From the NCBI GenBank assembly GCA_029203125.1, contig CP119317.1:1302001-1366000 (forward strand): a stretch of DNA of 64,000 bases, given 5' to 3'. The position numbers and the translations under genes are program-made. The notes under the pieces were generated by a model. It was not told where the DNA came from. It was given only the letters and a program-made list of their open reading frames with translations, and searched no databases. The stretch is from Candidatus Cohnella colombiensis. GTDB lineage: Bacteria > Bacillota > Bacilli > Paenibacillales > Paenibacillaceae. Positions 54,639-62,456 of this stretch are shown here, piece after piece; within the stretch, counting starts at the first letter, position 1, and the number at the start of each line of letters is the position of its first letter.

Positions 54639-55349
54639 GTGGCTGATGTTAATGTGGGAATTGCTTTTGCAGCAGGGTTTGCTTCGTTTATTTCTCCGTG
54701 CTGCTTACCTCTATATCCCGCGTATTTATCGTATATAACGGGTGTATCTGTGTCACAGATTAAGACGGATACGAGTAGCTCGATGCGCTTTCGCACGATG
54801 AGTCACACGTTATTTTTTATTTTGGGCTTTTCGTGCGTGTTTTTTGCGCTAGGCTATGGGACGAATGCGTTCGCAACGGTGTTTCGAGATAATCAAGATA
54901 TGATCCGGCAAATCTCTGCGATTTTGATTTTTCTGATGGGCTTATTCTTATTGGGTATTTTTAAACCTCAACTCCTGATGAAAGAGCGTAAAGTAGCCAT
55001 GAAGGGCAAACCGGCTGGCTATGTTGGCTCCTTCATCTTTGGAATTGGCTTCTCCGCTGGCTGGTCGCCTTGTATCGGACCAATTCTATTAGCGATTCAG
55101 GCGCTAGCTGTAACGAGCCCAGGTTCGTGGATCGGGATGACGACAGCTTATTCGATCGGCTTTGCGGTACCCTTTTTCGTACTCGCATTTTTCTTAGGCT
55201 CGACGCGTTGGATTTTGAAATATTCGAATCGTATGATGCAAGCTGGCGGTGTTCTCATGATTGTGATGGCGATTTTATTGTTCACTGACCGCATGACGTT
55301 TATTACGATTTGGCTTAACGATCTTACTCCAGATTGGCTTAAGTTTTAA
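54639..55349 (+). CDS. ccdA: Cytochrome c biogenesis protein CcdA
   Basis: A 236-aa thiol-transfer membrane protein with six helices: ASFISPCCLPLYPAYLSYIT in TM1 and GWSPCIGPILLA in TM4, providing the paired Cys that carry electrons from cytosolic thioredoxin to the outer face. GTG 54639 follows AAGGAGG; longer upstream frames overlap znuB. Roles in cytochrome c maturation and in spore cortex formation are known in Bacillus. It lies directly behind the zinc importer and may be co-transcribed. Confidence 0.92.
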   Translation: MADVNVGIAFAAGFASFISPCCLPLYPAYLSYITGVSVSQIKTDTSSSMRFRTMSHTLFFILGFSCVFFALGYGTNAFATVFRDNQDMIRQISAILIFLMGLFLLGIFKPQLLMKERKVAMKGKPAGYVGSFIFGIGFSAGWSPCIGPILLAIQALAVTSPGSWIGMTTAYSIGFAVPFFVLAFFLGSTRWILKYSNRMMQAGGVLMIVMAILLFTDRMTFITIWLNDLTPDWLKF

Positions 55350-55442
55350 CATGTGGTAATGTTCAATTGTTTCATAGGACTTGCCCCCTTGCTTGAACAA
55401 AGTGTATGATAAGTTAATGCTGAGTAAAGAGGGGGATTAGCT

Positions 55443-55865
55443 GTGCCCACCCCAAGTATGGAAGATTATTTGGAACGGATCTACCGATTGATAGATGAGA
55501 AGGGCTATGCTCGTGTTTCAGATATCGCAGAAGGACTTGAAGTTCATCCTTCATCGGTAACAAAGATGATTCAAAAGCTAGATAAAGATAATTACTTGAT
55601 TTATGAAAAGTATCGCGGACTTGTGCTTACGAATAAAGGGAAGAAGATGGGCAAACGACTGGTTGAGCGCCATCATCTACTTGAATCGTTCCTACAAATT
55701 ATCGGTGTGCAGCAAGAGAATATTTACCAAGATGTGGAAGGAATTGAGCATCATTTAAGCTGGGATTCGATTACGTGCATTGAAACATTAGTCGAATATT
55801 TCAAAAGAGATGCAACGCGAGGCGAGATGCTTGCACAGCTTCGTTCTGAATTAGATAGTGAGTAA
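55443..55865 (+). CDS. mntR: Manganese-responsive regulator MntR (DtxR family)
   Basis: A 140-aa DtxR-family repressor: winged helix-turn-helix (DYLERIYRLIDEKGYARVSD, then HPSSVTKMIQKLDKD) and a dimerisation/metal domain with GKRLVERHHLLESFL and EGIEHHLSWDS, whose Glu/His ligands match MntR (ERHHLLE, EGIEHH). No SH3-like third domain, as in MntR. The GTG start at 55443 follows GAGGGGG. It represses Mn2+ importers when Mn is plentiful; target genes are not in this window unless the adjacent importer also carries Mn. Confidence 0.94.
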   Translation: MPTPSMEDYLERIYRLIDEKGYARVSDIAEGLEVHPSSVTKMIQKLDKDNYLIYEKYRGLVLTNKGKKMGKRLVERHHLLESFLQIIGVQQENIYQDVEGIEHHLSWDSITCIETLVEYFKRDATRGEMLAQLRSELDSE

Positions 55866-55920
55866 TTCAAGCAAAAACGTCTTCGCCGTCCTTGGACGGT
55901 GAAGAAGCTTTGCGAAGGTT

Positions 55921-55960
55921 ATACAGACAATGATAAGTGTGAAACTTATAAATTCTGTAT
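55921..55960. repeat. Inverted repeat downstream of mntR
   Basis: ATACAGA-N5-ATAAGT-N5-ACTTAT-N4-TCTGTAT: two nested perfect stems of 7 and 6 bp around one centre. It could be a second transcript end or an operator. No T run. Confidence 0.5.
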
Positions 55961-55966
55961 AATTTC

Positions 55967-56029
55967 AAAAAGACCGCATGACCTGCATTGGAGTTTTCGT
56001 CCAATCGTTAAGGTCATGCGGTCTTTTTT
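55967..56029. terminator. Bidirectional terminator between mntR and minus-strand genes
   Basis: AAAAAGACCGCATGACCT pairs perfectly with AGGTCATGCGGTCTTTTTT (55967-55984 with 56011-56029), with an inner ATTGG/CCAAT stem. Poly-A and poly-T sides allow use in both directions. Confidence 0.92.
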
Positions 56030-56042
56030 CTTGTGGAAGTAA

Positions 56043-56357
56043 CTAGTGGTAGCGAGGTGGATCGTCATTTTTGTCCTTGTTCCCCTCAATGACAGTGAAG
56101 GGTGAACTGCGACGTTTTGTTGGCTTTGCCTGAAGTGGTGAGACTGATTTGCGCTTTGACCTCGCTGCTGCCGCATCATAAGAATTAGAGCGAGTCTTTG
56201 TCCAACGATTTGGTGGAAACTTGTAAAGCAGAAACACAATAGCGACGAGCACAATCGGTATAATTAGCGTTCTTGAGCCGTTATAGATATAGCTACCTAT
56301 TCCAATCGCAATCAACGCCAGCACGACAACAAACCAAGGTTCAATTCGTTTTCGCAT
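56043..56357 (-). CDS. Small membrane protein with basic tail
   Basis: A 104-aa protein with two N-terminal membrane helices (WFVVVLALIAIGIGSYIY and LIIPIVLVAIVFLLYKFP) and a long, basic, probably disordered cytosolic tail (SRSKRKSVSPLQAKPTKRR region). No function or firmly recognised family. It begins 14 nt after the yqhQ gene on the same strand and probably shares its transcript. The ATG follows GGAGGTG. Confidence 0.75.
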   Translation of the reverse strand: MRKRIEPWFVVVLALIAIGIGSYIYNGSRTLIIPIVLVAIVFLLYKFPPNRWTKTRSNSYDAAAARSKRKSVSPLQAKPTKRRSSPFTVIEGNKDKNDDPPRYH

Positions 56358-56370
56358 ACCACACCTCCGT

Positions 56371-57309
56371 TTAGGATGGGCTTACCTGTTGGTCTAGCTC
56401 TCTCATCCGATTGAATGAAGCGATCGAGACTGCGACTTGATCGTCATTCGGCTCTTTCGTTGTGAGCAGTTGCAGCCAAAGACCCGGTGCGCCTAGCCAT
56501 TTTAATACAGGAATATCACGTAGAGCGTTCGTCCACTTCAATACTTCAAAGGAAACACCAAGGACGACAGGTAATAACAAAATTCTTTGAATAATACGCT
56601 CACCTAATGTATTCCAATCAAAGAAAGAGTAGATAATGACACCGACGATAACTGTAAAAATAATAAAACTGCTTCCGCAACGATAATGTAAGCGACTGAA
56701 TTTTTGCACCTTTTCTACGGTAAGCTCAGATCCTGCTTCAAAGGCACTGATCACCTTATGCTCTGCTCCATGGTATTGGAAAAGCCGCTTAATGATAGGT
56801 GTTTGTGAGATAAACCACAGGTAGCAAAGTAACAGAATGATTTTGATAACGCCTTCTAATAGGTTGTGCACTATTTTATTCTCAAATGTATGTCCAAAGA
56901 TCAAAGTTTCCAAAAAAGTCGGAACTAAAGTGAAAATTAATTTTCCGACGACGAAGGAAAGCACACCGACAAGGGCAACGCCCAAAATCATCGTGAGGTT
57001 CCACTTTTCCTTCTCTTTTTTCGCTTGCTTTGCTTCTCCGGATTCGGGTTCATCCTCGGCATAAGCCTCAGCGGAATAAGTTAAATGCTGCGAGCCCTTT
57101 GCTGCGGACTCGACAATTCCGACGATTCCACGAATGAATGGGATTTTTTTAATCTTTCTTAGGAAGTTTTGTGGTTTCTTTGGCACTTCAAAAAATGTGA
57201 TTTGCTGATCTTTACGTCTTACAGCTGTAACATGAACATGTTTACCAGCAAACATGACTCCTTCTATAACAGCCTGTCCGCCATATATGGACGTAGGTTG
57301 TTCTGACAT
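56371..57309 (-). CDS. yqhQ: YqhQ-like DUF1385 membrane protein
   Basis: A 312-aa membrane protein of the DUF1385 family. N-terminal YGGQAVIEGVMFAGKHVHVT, the family hallmark, is followed by about four helices, the FQYHGAEHKVISAFEAGSEL motif (with conserved HGAEHK) and RCGSSFIIF. It has a charged insert EPESGEAKQAKKEKEK. Biochemical role unknown. Position next to yqhR, aroQ, yqhT and efp matches the Bacillus subtilis yqh region, although transcribed away from them here as there. Confidence 0.93.
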   Translation of the reverse strand: MSEQPTSIYGGQAVIEGVMFAGKHVHVTAVRRKDQQITFFEVPKKPQNFLRKIKKIPFIRGIVGIVESAAKGSQHLTYSAEAYAEDEPESGEAKQAKKEKEKWNLTMILGVALVGVLSFVVGKLIFTLVPTFLETLIFGHTFENKIVHNLLEGVIKIILLLCYLWFISQTPIIKRLFQYHGAEHKVISAFEAGSELTVEKVQKFSRLHYRCGSSFIIFTVIVGVIIYSFFDWNTLGERIIQRILLLPVVLGVSFEVLKWTNALRDIPVLKWLGAPGLWLQLLTTKEPNDDQVAVSIASFNRMRELDQQVSPS

Positions 57310-57503
57310 TGTAGATCACCTGCTCTTTCAGAAATCTGGGTGCTGTTTAACGCCCAAGTAAATCTATTTTACTAAATCAAAACATATAATTCCACCTATG
57401 AAACGATAGAAGTGAGGATAGACTCGTTTAAATTACCAACCTTTAGGTCACAATATTCAAAGCTTCTAAGTCTTTGGACTATATGTTGATAAGGATGATG
57501 GGA

Positions 57504-58019
57504 ATGGAATCTCAGCAAAAATCGAGTTCCGATGAATCGAAGCAGAGTAAAAAGACGGTAAATCCGTTTGTATATAGTTTAAAAATCGGGTTTTTCGCTG
57601 GTTTAATCTGGGGGGCAATTCGTTGGATCGAAACGGGGCTGAATTTCACAGAAGTGACGCAAGCTTTTTTACTCGATCCCTTTCTTCCTCGAAAACAATT
57701 AGGCTCTTTTTGGTGGCAAAGTGTCGGCTTCTTAGCTTTTATTCTAATGTCTATAATAGGTACAGTGATCTATTGGCTCGTTTTAAGAAAATTAAAGGGC
57801 CCATGGCCGGGTCTCATTTATGGCGCTATATTGTGGGGGCTCGTCTATGTATTAGCAGGACCATTGATAGGTGCAGTGCCTTCACTACGGACAATTGGTT
57901 GGCACAGCATCATTACAGATTTTTGTTTGTTTCTGCTATGGGGATTGATGATCGGATATAGTATCGCATTTGAACTTCATGATGAATCGCGCCGTGAACC
58001 TGCTAAATCAGCGGGATAA
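57504..58019 (+). CDS. yqhR: YqhR-like membrane protein
   Basis: A membrane protein of about 171 aa: short Ser/Lys-rich start, then four helices (SLKIGFFAGLIWGAIRW, SVGFLAFILMSIIGTVIYWL, GLIYGAILWGLVYVLAG, FCLFLLWGLMIGYSIAFEL). The sequence and its position between yqhQ and aroQ agree with YqhR. The likely start is ATG 57504 behind AAGGATGATGG; an open TTG at 57474 has no ribosome site. Function unknown. Confidence 0.82.
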   Translation: MESQQKSSSDESKQSKKTVNPFVYSLKIGFFAGLIWGAIRWIETGLNFTEVTQAFLLDPFLPRKQLGSFWWQSVGFLAFILMSIIGTVIYWLVLRKLKGPWPGLIYGAILWGLVYVLAGPLIGAVPSLRTIGWHSIITDFCLFLLWGLMIGYSIAFELHDESRREPAKSAG

Positions 58020-58118
58020 TGTTCAAACTTGCTTAGCAATCATGCATTTTCTTGCACCCTCAGCGTATGGTACAATATTCAAATAAACGGTCTTGAGGCG
58101 GGAGGGAAGATTGCGGTT

Positions 58119-58556
58119 ATGCAAACGATATTGGTTTTGAATGGACCGAATCTCAATATGCTTGGAGTTCGTGAGCCTGGCGTATATGGTTCCGATACAC
58201 TTGCTGAGATTGAGGCTCGATTGATCACACAGGCAAAGACTCTAGGTGTAGAATTACACTTTTTTCAATCGAATCATGAAGGTGCGTTGCTTGATGAAAT
58301 CCATGCTGCATTCGGTCGTCATGTGGGCATACTAATTAATCCTGGCGCACTAACGCATACGAGTATCGCATTAAGGGATGGATTAGCAGCTGTTGGACTT
58401 CCTGCAGTAGAAGTGCATCTATCCAACATTCATAAGCGAGAACCGTTCCGCCATGTTTCTCTTACTGCACCTGTCATGATTGGGCAAATTTCCGGATTTG
58501 GTCCATTAAGCTACGAGCTCGGATTATTGGCACTTTGTCGTCATCTTAAAGCATAA
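58119..58556 (+). CDS. aroQ: 3-dehydroquinate dehydratase, type II
   Basis: A 145-aa dodecameric type II dehydroquinase of the shikimate pathway. Diagnostic motifs: VLNGPNLNMLGVREPGVYG (Asn, Arg, catalytic Tyr), FQSNHEGALLDEIHAA, INPGALTHTSIALRDGL, and VEVHLSNIHKREPFRHVS with the conserved His. Start ATG 58119 after GGGAGG (longish spacing); the reading frame is open further upstream without a start consistent with the family length. Confidence 0.96.
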   Translation: MQTILVLNGPNLNMLGVREPGVYGSDTLAEIEARLITQAKTLGVELHFFQSNHEGALLDEIHAAFGRHVGILINPGALTHTSIALRDGLAAVGLPAVEVHLSNIHKREPFRHVSLTAPVMIGQISGFGPLSYELGLLALCRHLKA

Positions 58557-58582
58557 TTTGATTCGGAAAGTGGGTGAAAGCG

Positions 58583-59656
58583 ATGCAGAACAGTCGAGTG
58601 GAAAAGCTTCGTGAGTGGTTAGCAACAGCGAATGGAGATGCATTGCTAGTCACAAACGCGGTGAATCGTCGTTATTTGACAGGTTTTACGGGATCATCGG
58701 GTGTTGTACTTATTACATTAGATCATGCAGTATTACTTACAGATTTCCGTTATCGTGAGCAAGCGCCTAAGCAAGCAATCGGCTTCGAGATTGTTGAACA
58801 TGGTGTACAGATAAATGCGAATGTAGCTGAGCTTCTTCAACAATGGGGCGTACGAACTCTGCTGTTCGAAGAGCAGGACGTGACTTTCGCAGCATATACG
58901 ACGCTAAAATTAGCGATGGGAGACATCCAGATCCAGCCATCTGGTGGCATAGTAGAACAATTACGGATGGTGAAGGATGCAGGTGAGCTTGCGATTATGC
59001 AGGCAGCTGCAGATATCGCAGACAAAGCTTTTGAACACATTCTAGGGTATATTAAGCCAGGTGTTACAGAAGTTGCGGTTGCACTCGAGCTTGAAGTGTT
59101 CATGCGCAGTCAAGGGGCGACAAGTTCTTCGTTCGATACGATCGTTGCCTCAGGTGAAAGATCAGCATTGCCACATGGTGTTGCCAGTGACCGAGTAATC
59201 GGTCGCGATGAATTTGTAAAGCTTGATTATGGTGCATATTATCAGGGCTATTGCTCAGATATTACGCGGACAATCGTTGTTGGTAATCCGACCGATAAAC
59301 ACCGCGAAATATATAGCATCGTACTGGAAGCACAGCAATATGCACTTGACCATCTTGTTCCGGGAATGACAGGAAAAGAGGGTGATGCCTTGACGCGGGA
59401 TATCATCACAAGGTATGGTTATGGTGAATGTTTTGGTCATGGGACAGGCCATGGTCTCGGAATGGAAGTTCATGAGGCACCGCGGTTATCTTTGTCCGGT
59501 GACATCGTTTTAACCCCTGGCATGACGGTTACAGTTGAACCTGGTATTTATCTCCCCGGCTTCGGAGGCGTAAGAATCGAGGATGACATTGTAATGACAG
59601 AGCAAGGGATCCACATTCTTACCCGCTCGCCTAAACAACTTATCTCATTAAATTAG
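58583..59656 (+). CDS. yqhT: Xaa-Pro aminopeptidase family protein (YqhT)
   Basis: M24 metallopeptidase of 357 aa. An N-terminal creatinase-like domain (about 1-130) precedes the pita-bread domain with metal ligands visible in VKLDYGAYYQGYCSDITRT (two Asp), GHGTGHGLGMEVHEAP (His), VTVEPGIYLP (Glu) and VRIEDDIVMT (Glu). It removes N-terminal residues preceding proline, in the cytosol. ATG 58583 follows GTGGGTG; an in-frame GTG at 58574 is possible. Adjacent to efp, whose product relieves ribosome stalling at Pro runs, the usual Bacillales pairing. Confidence 0.93.
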   Translation: MQNSRVEKLREWLATANGDALLVTNAVNRRYLTGFTGSSGVVLITLDHAVLLTDFRYREQAPKQAIGFEIVEHGVQINANVAELLQQWGVRTLLFEEQDVTFAAYTTLKLAMGDIQIQPSGGIVEQLRMVKDAGELAIMQAAADIADKAFEHILGYIKPGVTEVAVALELEVFMRSQGATSSSFDTIVASGERSALPHGVASDRVIGRDEFVKLDYGAYYQGYCSDITRTIVVGNPTDKHREIYSIVLEAQQYALDHLVPGMTGKEGDALTRDIITRYGYGECFGHGTGHGLGMEVHEAPRLSLSGDIVLTPGMTVTVEPGIYLPGFGGVRIEDDIVMTEQGIHILTRSPKQLISLN

Positions 59657-59687
59657 TGGGAGCGGCATTTCCATTGGAGGAATTTTT

Positions 59688-60245
59688 GTGATTTCTGTAA
59701 ACGACTTTAAGACAGGCTTGTCCATCGAAGTAGACGGAGATATTTTCTCTGTAACTGACTTCCAGCACGTAAAACCGGGTAAAGGTGCGGCATTCGTTCG
59801 TTCCAAGCTCAAAAATCTTCGCAATGGCAACGTTGTTGAAAAAACTTTCCGTGCAGGTGAAACTGTTGCACGCGCACAGATCGAGAACCGTGCAGTACAA
59901 TATTTGTACAATTCAGGTTCGGACTATACGTTCATGGACAATGAAACATTCGATCAGTTCGAGTTGACTAAGAAGCAATTGGAGTGGGAAGTGAACTTCC
60001 TCATCGAGAACATGACGGTTAATATCTCGAACTACAAAGGCGAAATTATCGGGATCAATATTCCGAACAGTGTAGACCTGAAGGTTGTTGAGACAGAGCC
60101 GGGCATTAAAGGAAACACGGCTACTGGTGCAACGAAATCCGCGAAGCTTGAAACGGGATATAGTGTACAAGTTCCTCTTTTCATCAACGAAGGTGATGTA
60201 TTGTCAATCGATACACGCGATGGTAAATACTTGTCCCGCGCTTAA
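59688..60245 (+). CDS. efp: Translation elongation factor P
   Basis: A 185-aa EF-P with three beta-barrel domains: KOW-like N-domain (ISVNDFKTGLSIEVDGDIFS), with the modification loop KPGKGAAFVRSKLKN around Lys 32, and the S1-like C-domain ending IDTRDGKYLSRA. It promotes peptide bond formation at polyproline. GTG 59688 behind GGAGGAA. A strong terminator follows. Confidence 0.97.
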   Translation: MISVNDFKTGLSIEVDGDIFSVTDFQHVKPGKGAAFVRSKLKNLRNGNVVEKTFRAGETVARAQIENRAVQYLYNSGSDYTFMDNETFDQFELTKKQLEWEVNFLIENMTVNISNYKGEIIGINIPNSVDLKVVETEPGIKGNTATGATKSAKLETGYSVQVPLFINEGDVLSIDTRDGKYLSRA

Positions 60246-60260
60246 GAGGTTAGCGTAACT

Positions 60261-60303
60261 ATTCCCAAATTCGCACAACATTGCGAATTTGGGAATTTTT
60301 TAT
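60261..60303 (+). terminator. Rho-independent terminator of efp
   Basis: Perfect 15-bp stem ATTCCCAAATTCGCA/TGCGAATTTGGGAAT (60261-60275 with 60282-60296) and T run. Confidence 0.93.
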
Positions 60304-60385
60304 TTTTGGACTATTATTTTATGATATAATACTAAGCTGTGTGCATATGTTCTTTTGTATGATTTTACTTAGGGAGTGACTGCAT

Positions 60386-61639
60386 GTGTCATTGATCGTG
60401 ATGAAGTTCGGCGGTAGCTCTGTCGGAACGACGGAACGAATGGGGCGTGTGGCGCAGCGGATCATCGACAAAAAGCTGCAGGGCCACAAAGTAATCGTCG
60501 TTGTGTCTGCGATGGGCGATACAACCGATGATTTGATTGACAAGGCGAATGAAATTAACGAAAAGCCGCCTGCTCGTGAGATGGATATGCTGCTAACGAC
60601 TGGAGAGCAAATCTCCGTTGCATTGTTGTCAATGGCGATTCATAAGCTTGGCCATGAGGCGAAGTCTTATACGGGTTGGCAAGCAGGCATCGTTACAGAG
60701 GATGTCCACAGTAAGGCGCGCATTAGCGATATTTCTCCAGATCGGATTTTTAATGCGTTGGAGGAAGGTAACATTGTAATTGTAGCAGGCTTCCAGGGAA
60801 TGACAGATCGTGGAGAAATTACGACGCTCGGTCGTGGAGGCTCCGATACGACGGCAGTTGCACTCGCAGCAGCGATAAAGGCCGATGTTTGTGAAATTTA
60901 CACAGACGTAGACGGGATTTATTCGACAGATCCTCGTGTTGTGAAGTGCGCGCGAAAGCTACCTGCAATATCGTATGATGAAATGCTGGAGCTTGCTCAC
61001 TTGGGTGCGGCAGTTCTTCATCCGCGTGCGGTTGAGTATGCGAAGCATTACAATGTAAATTTGGTCGTGCGTTCGAGCTTTACGAACAATGAAGGTACGT
61101 TGGTGAAGGAGGAAGCGGAAATGGAGCAAGGCGTTGTTGTACGAGGAATAGCATTTGATAAGAATGTCGCTCGAATTAGCGTGTTGGGAGTCGACGATAC
61201 ACCAGGCGTATTAGCAAAGATGTTCGGAGCATTGGCCGATAACGAAATTGATGTTGATATTATTGTGCAAAATGGTGTGCAAGACGGTAAAGCAGACTTC
61301 TCATTCACAGTTTCCTCTTCGGATCGTGCACGCGCATTCGATGTGCTTGCTTCGATTAAGTCTTCTGTTCCGTATCGCGAAACGACTTTTGAGGAAGATT
61401 TAGTGAAAGTGTCGATCGTTGGAGCAGGTATGGTGTCGAATCCTGGTGTCGCAGCGAAAATGTTCAAAGCGATCTCAGATATCGGAGTTAACATCATCAT
61501 GGTCAGTACGTCTGAAATTAAGCTGAGCTGTGTGATTGCTTCCGATCCGTTAACTGATGTCGTTCGTGCGCTTCATACAGCATACGGACTCGACTCATCA
61601 GATACAGCCTTCGTTGGTGGTCCATCAGATCGTCGCTAA
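60386..61639 (+). CDS. lysC: Aspartate kinase
   Basis: Aspartokinase of 417 aa, first step of the lysine, methionine, threonine and diaminopimelate pathway. N-terminal kinase domain with VMKFGGSSVGTTERM, TTLGRGGSDTTAVALAAA and DVDGIYSTDPR; C-terminal pair of ACT domains (ISVLGVDDTPGVLAKMFGAL and VSIVGAGMVSNPGVAAKMFK) for feedback control. The length and ACT arrangement match Bacillus LysC, whose messages often contain an internal start for a regulatory subunit. GTG 60386 after AGGGAGTG. No lysine riboswitch is visible in the 140-nt leader. It interrupts the efp-yqhV-spoIIIA order. Confidence 0.95.
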   Translation: MSLIVMKFGGSSVGTTERMGRVAQRIIDKKLQGHKVIVVVSAMGDTTDDLIDKANEINEKPPAREMDMLLTTGEQISVALLSMAIHKLGHEAKSYTGWQAGIVTEDVHSKARISDISPDRIFNALEEGNIVIVAGFQGMTDRGEITTLGRGGSDTTAVALAAAIKADVCEIYTDVDGIYSTDPRVVKCARKLPAISYDEMLELAHLGAAVLHPRAVEYAKHYNVNLVVRSSFTNNEGTLVKEEAEMEQGVVVRGIAFDKNVARISVLGVDDTPGVLAKMFGALADNEIDVDIIVQNGVQDGKADFSFTVSSSDRARAFDVLASIKSSVPYRETTFEEDLVKVSIVGAGMVSNPGVAAKMFKAISDIGVNIIMVSTSEIKLSCVIASDPLTDVVRALHTAYGLDSSDTAFVGGPSDRR

Positions 61640-61658
61640 ATTGAAATTGTATTTTATT

Positions 61659-61703
61659 AAGCTGCTCGTTAAGCCTTCTCGGCTGGCGAGCAGCTTTTTT
61701 TTC
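61659..61703 (+). terminator. Rho-independent terminator of lysC
   Basis: AAGCTGCTCG/CGAGCAGCTT (61659-61668 with 61687-61696) and eight T. Confidence 0.92.
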
Positions 61704-61713
61704 GTCGAATGTG

Positions 61714-61972
61714 TCAATATCCCCCTCGCTCAGAAGAATGTACCCGATATCTGTATATCTGTCTGAACAAGCACCTCACAACTGACTTATCCCCGAACAC
61801 AAAATATCCAACCAGAAAACCGACTTAAATGCTCCGAACTAGCTCCAAAGCACGGAATAAGTCGGTAAGACCGACTTAAATGCTCCGAACTGGCGCGGTA
61901 GTTAGTCGTTGGTGTGCGTCATATACGTAAATCTCTCCACCAATGTGCATCTGAGCGAGCGGGATACCGGGA
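61714..61972. repeat. Repeat cassette D: short 51-bp hairpin array bounded by inverted motifs
   Basis: Left boundary CAATATCCCCCTCGCTCAGA (61715-61734) is identical over 20 nt to that of cassette A; right boundary TCTGAGCGAGCGGGATACCG (61950-61969) is the inverted partner. Between them lies one full hairpin TAAGTCGG-N5-CCGACTTA (61858-61878) and, 51 nt earlier, a half-decayed copy ending CCGACTTA (61820-61827). The spacer is TGCTCCGAACTAGCTCC plus AAAGCACGGAA. The stem equals that of units two and three of array C, 20 kb away. Confidence 0.85.
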
Positions 61973-62060
61973 CGTCTATTCCGTTTCACAATTGCAGTCA
62001 AGTTGTCCGAAACCCTCGCATAGCCTATATGAGACTGTATTACATATAGGGGGCTATGAG

Positions 62061-62324
62061 ATGGACAAGGCTGCTTTTAGTATGGCGTTAATTCGTATAC
62101 TGTCTGGCTGCTTGGAAGTGACGGCGGCGATAATTATGATAAAGCTCAATGATGTCCAGAAGGCACTAGTCGTTAATTCGATGCTTGCTATGATGGGACC
62201 TTTTATATTGATATCGACTACGACAATCGGACTGGTACAACTATCGGACAAGCTTTCACCAATCCGACTAATATGGATTCTAGCAGGAGTATGCTGTCTA
62301 TTAATCGGGATATTGAAAAAGTAA
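62061..62324 (+). CDS. yqhV: YqhV-like DUF2619 membrane protein
   Basis: An 87-aa protein with three hydrophobic helices and the YqhV pattern AFSMALIRILSGCLEVTAAI. The start is ATG 62061 with AGGGGG at 7 nt; the open frame extends upstream into the repeat cassette without a ribosome site. Located immediately before spoIIIAA, as in Bacillus subtilis. Function unknown, sporulation link by position. Confidence 0.87.
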   Translation: MDKAAFSMALIRILSGCLEVTAAIIMIKLNDVQKALVVNSMLAMMGPFILISTTTIGLVQLSDKLSPIRLIWILAGVCCLLIGILKK

Positions 62325-62456
62325 GAATTCAACTTGGAGCGAGCGAAAAGAGAGCGAGAAGAGAGCGATAGAGCAGACAGGCAGACATATTTGCATCGGT
62401 ATAGCATACATATGAAAGAGCATAGGACAACTTCGATTAGAGAGGGGGAGCGACAG

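Larger units (their letters stand above)
61640..62060. other. Gene-free stretch: terminator, repeat cassette D, yqhV leader
   Basis: The interval contains the lysC terminator, cassette D (61714-61972) and about 85 nt of yqhV leader. An open frame from 61914 that runs into yqhV begins inside the cassette and is not taken as coding. Confidence 0.75.

Noticed and set aside
60246..60385. Lysine riboswitch upstream of lysC
   Set aside because: Most of the 140 nt is taken up by the efp terminator and promoter-like sequence; there is no room for the aptamer and no second terminator before lysC.
61914..62060. N-terminal extension of YqhV
   Set aside because: The open frame starts inside repeat cassette D; the internal ATG 62061 has a good ribosome site and gives the family length.
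62334..62456. N-terminal extension of SpoIIIAA
   Set aside because: Charged low-complexity residues without a ribosome site; GTG 62457 has one and gives a protein that starts like the family.
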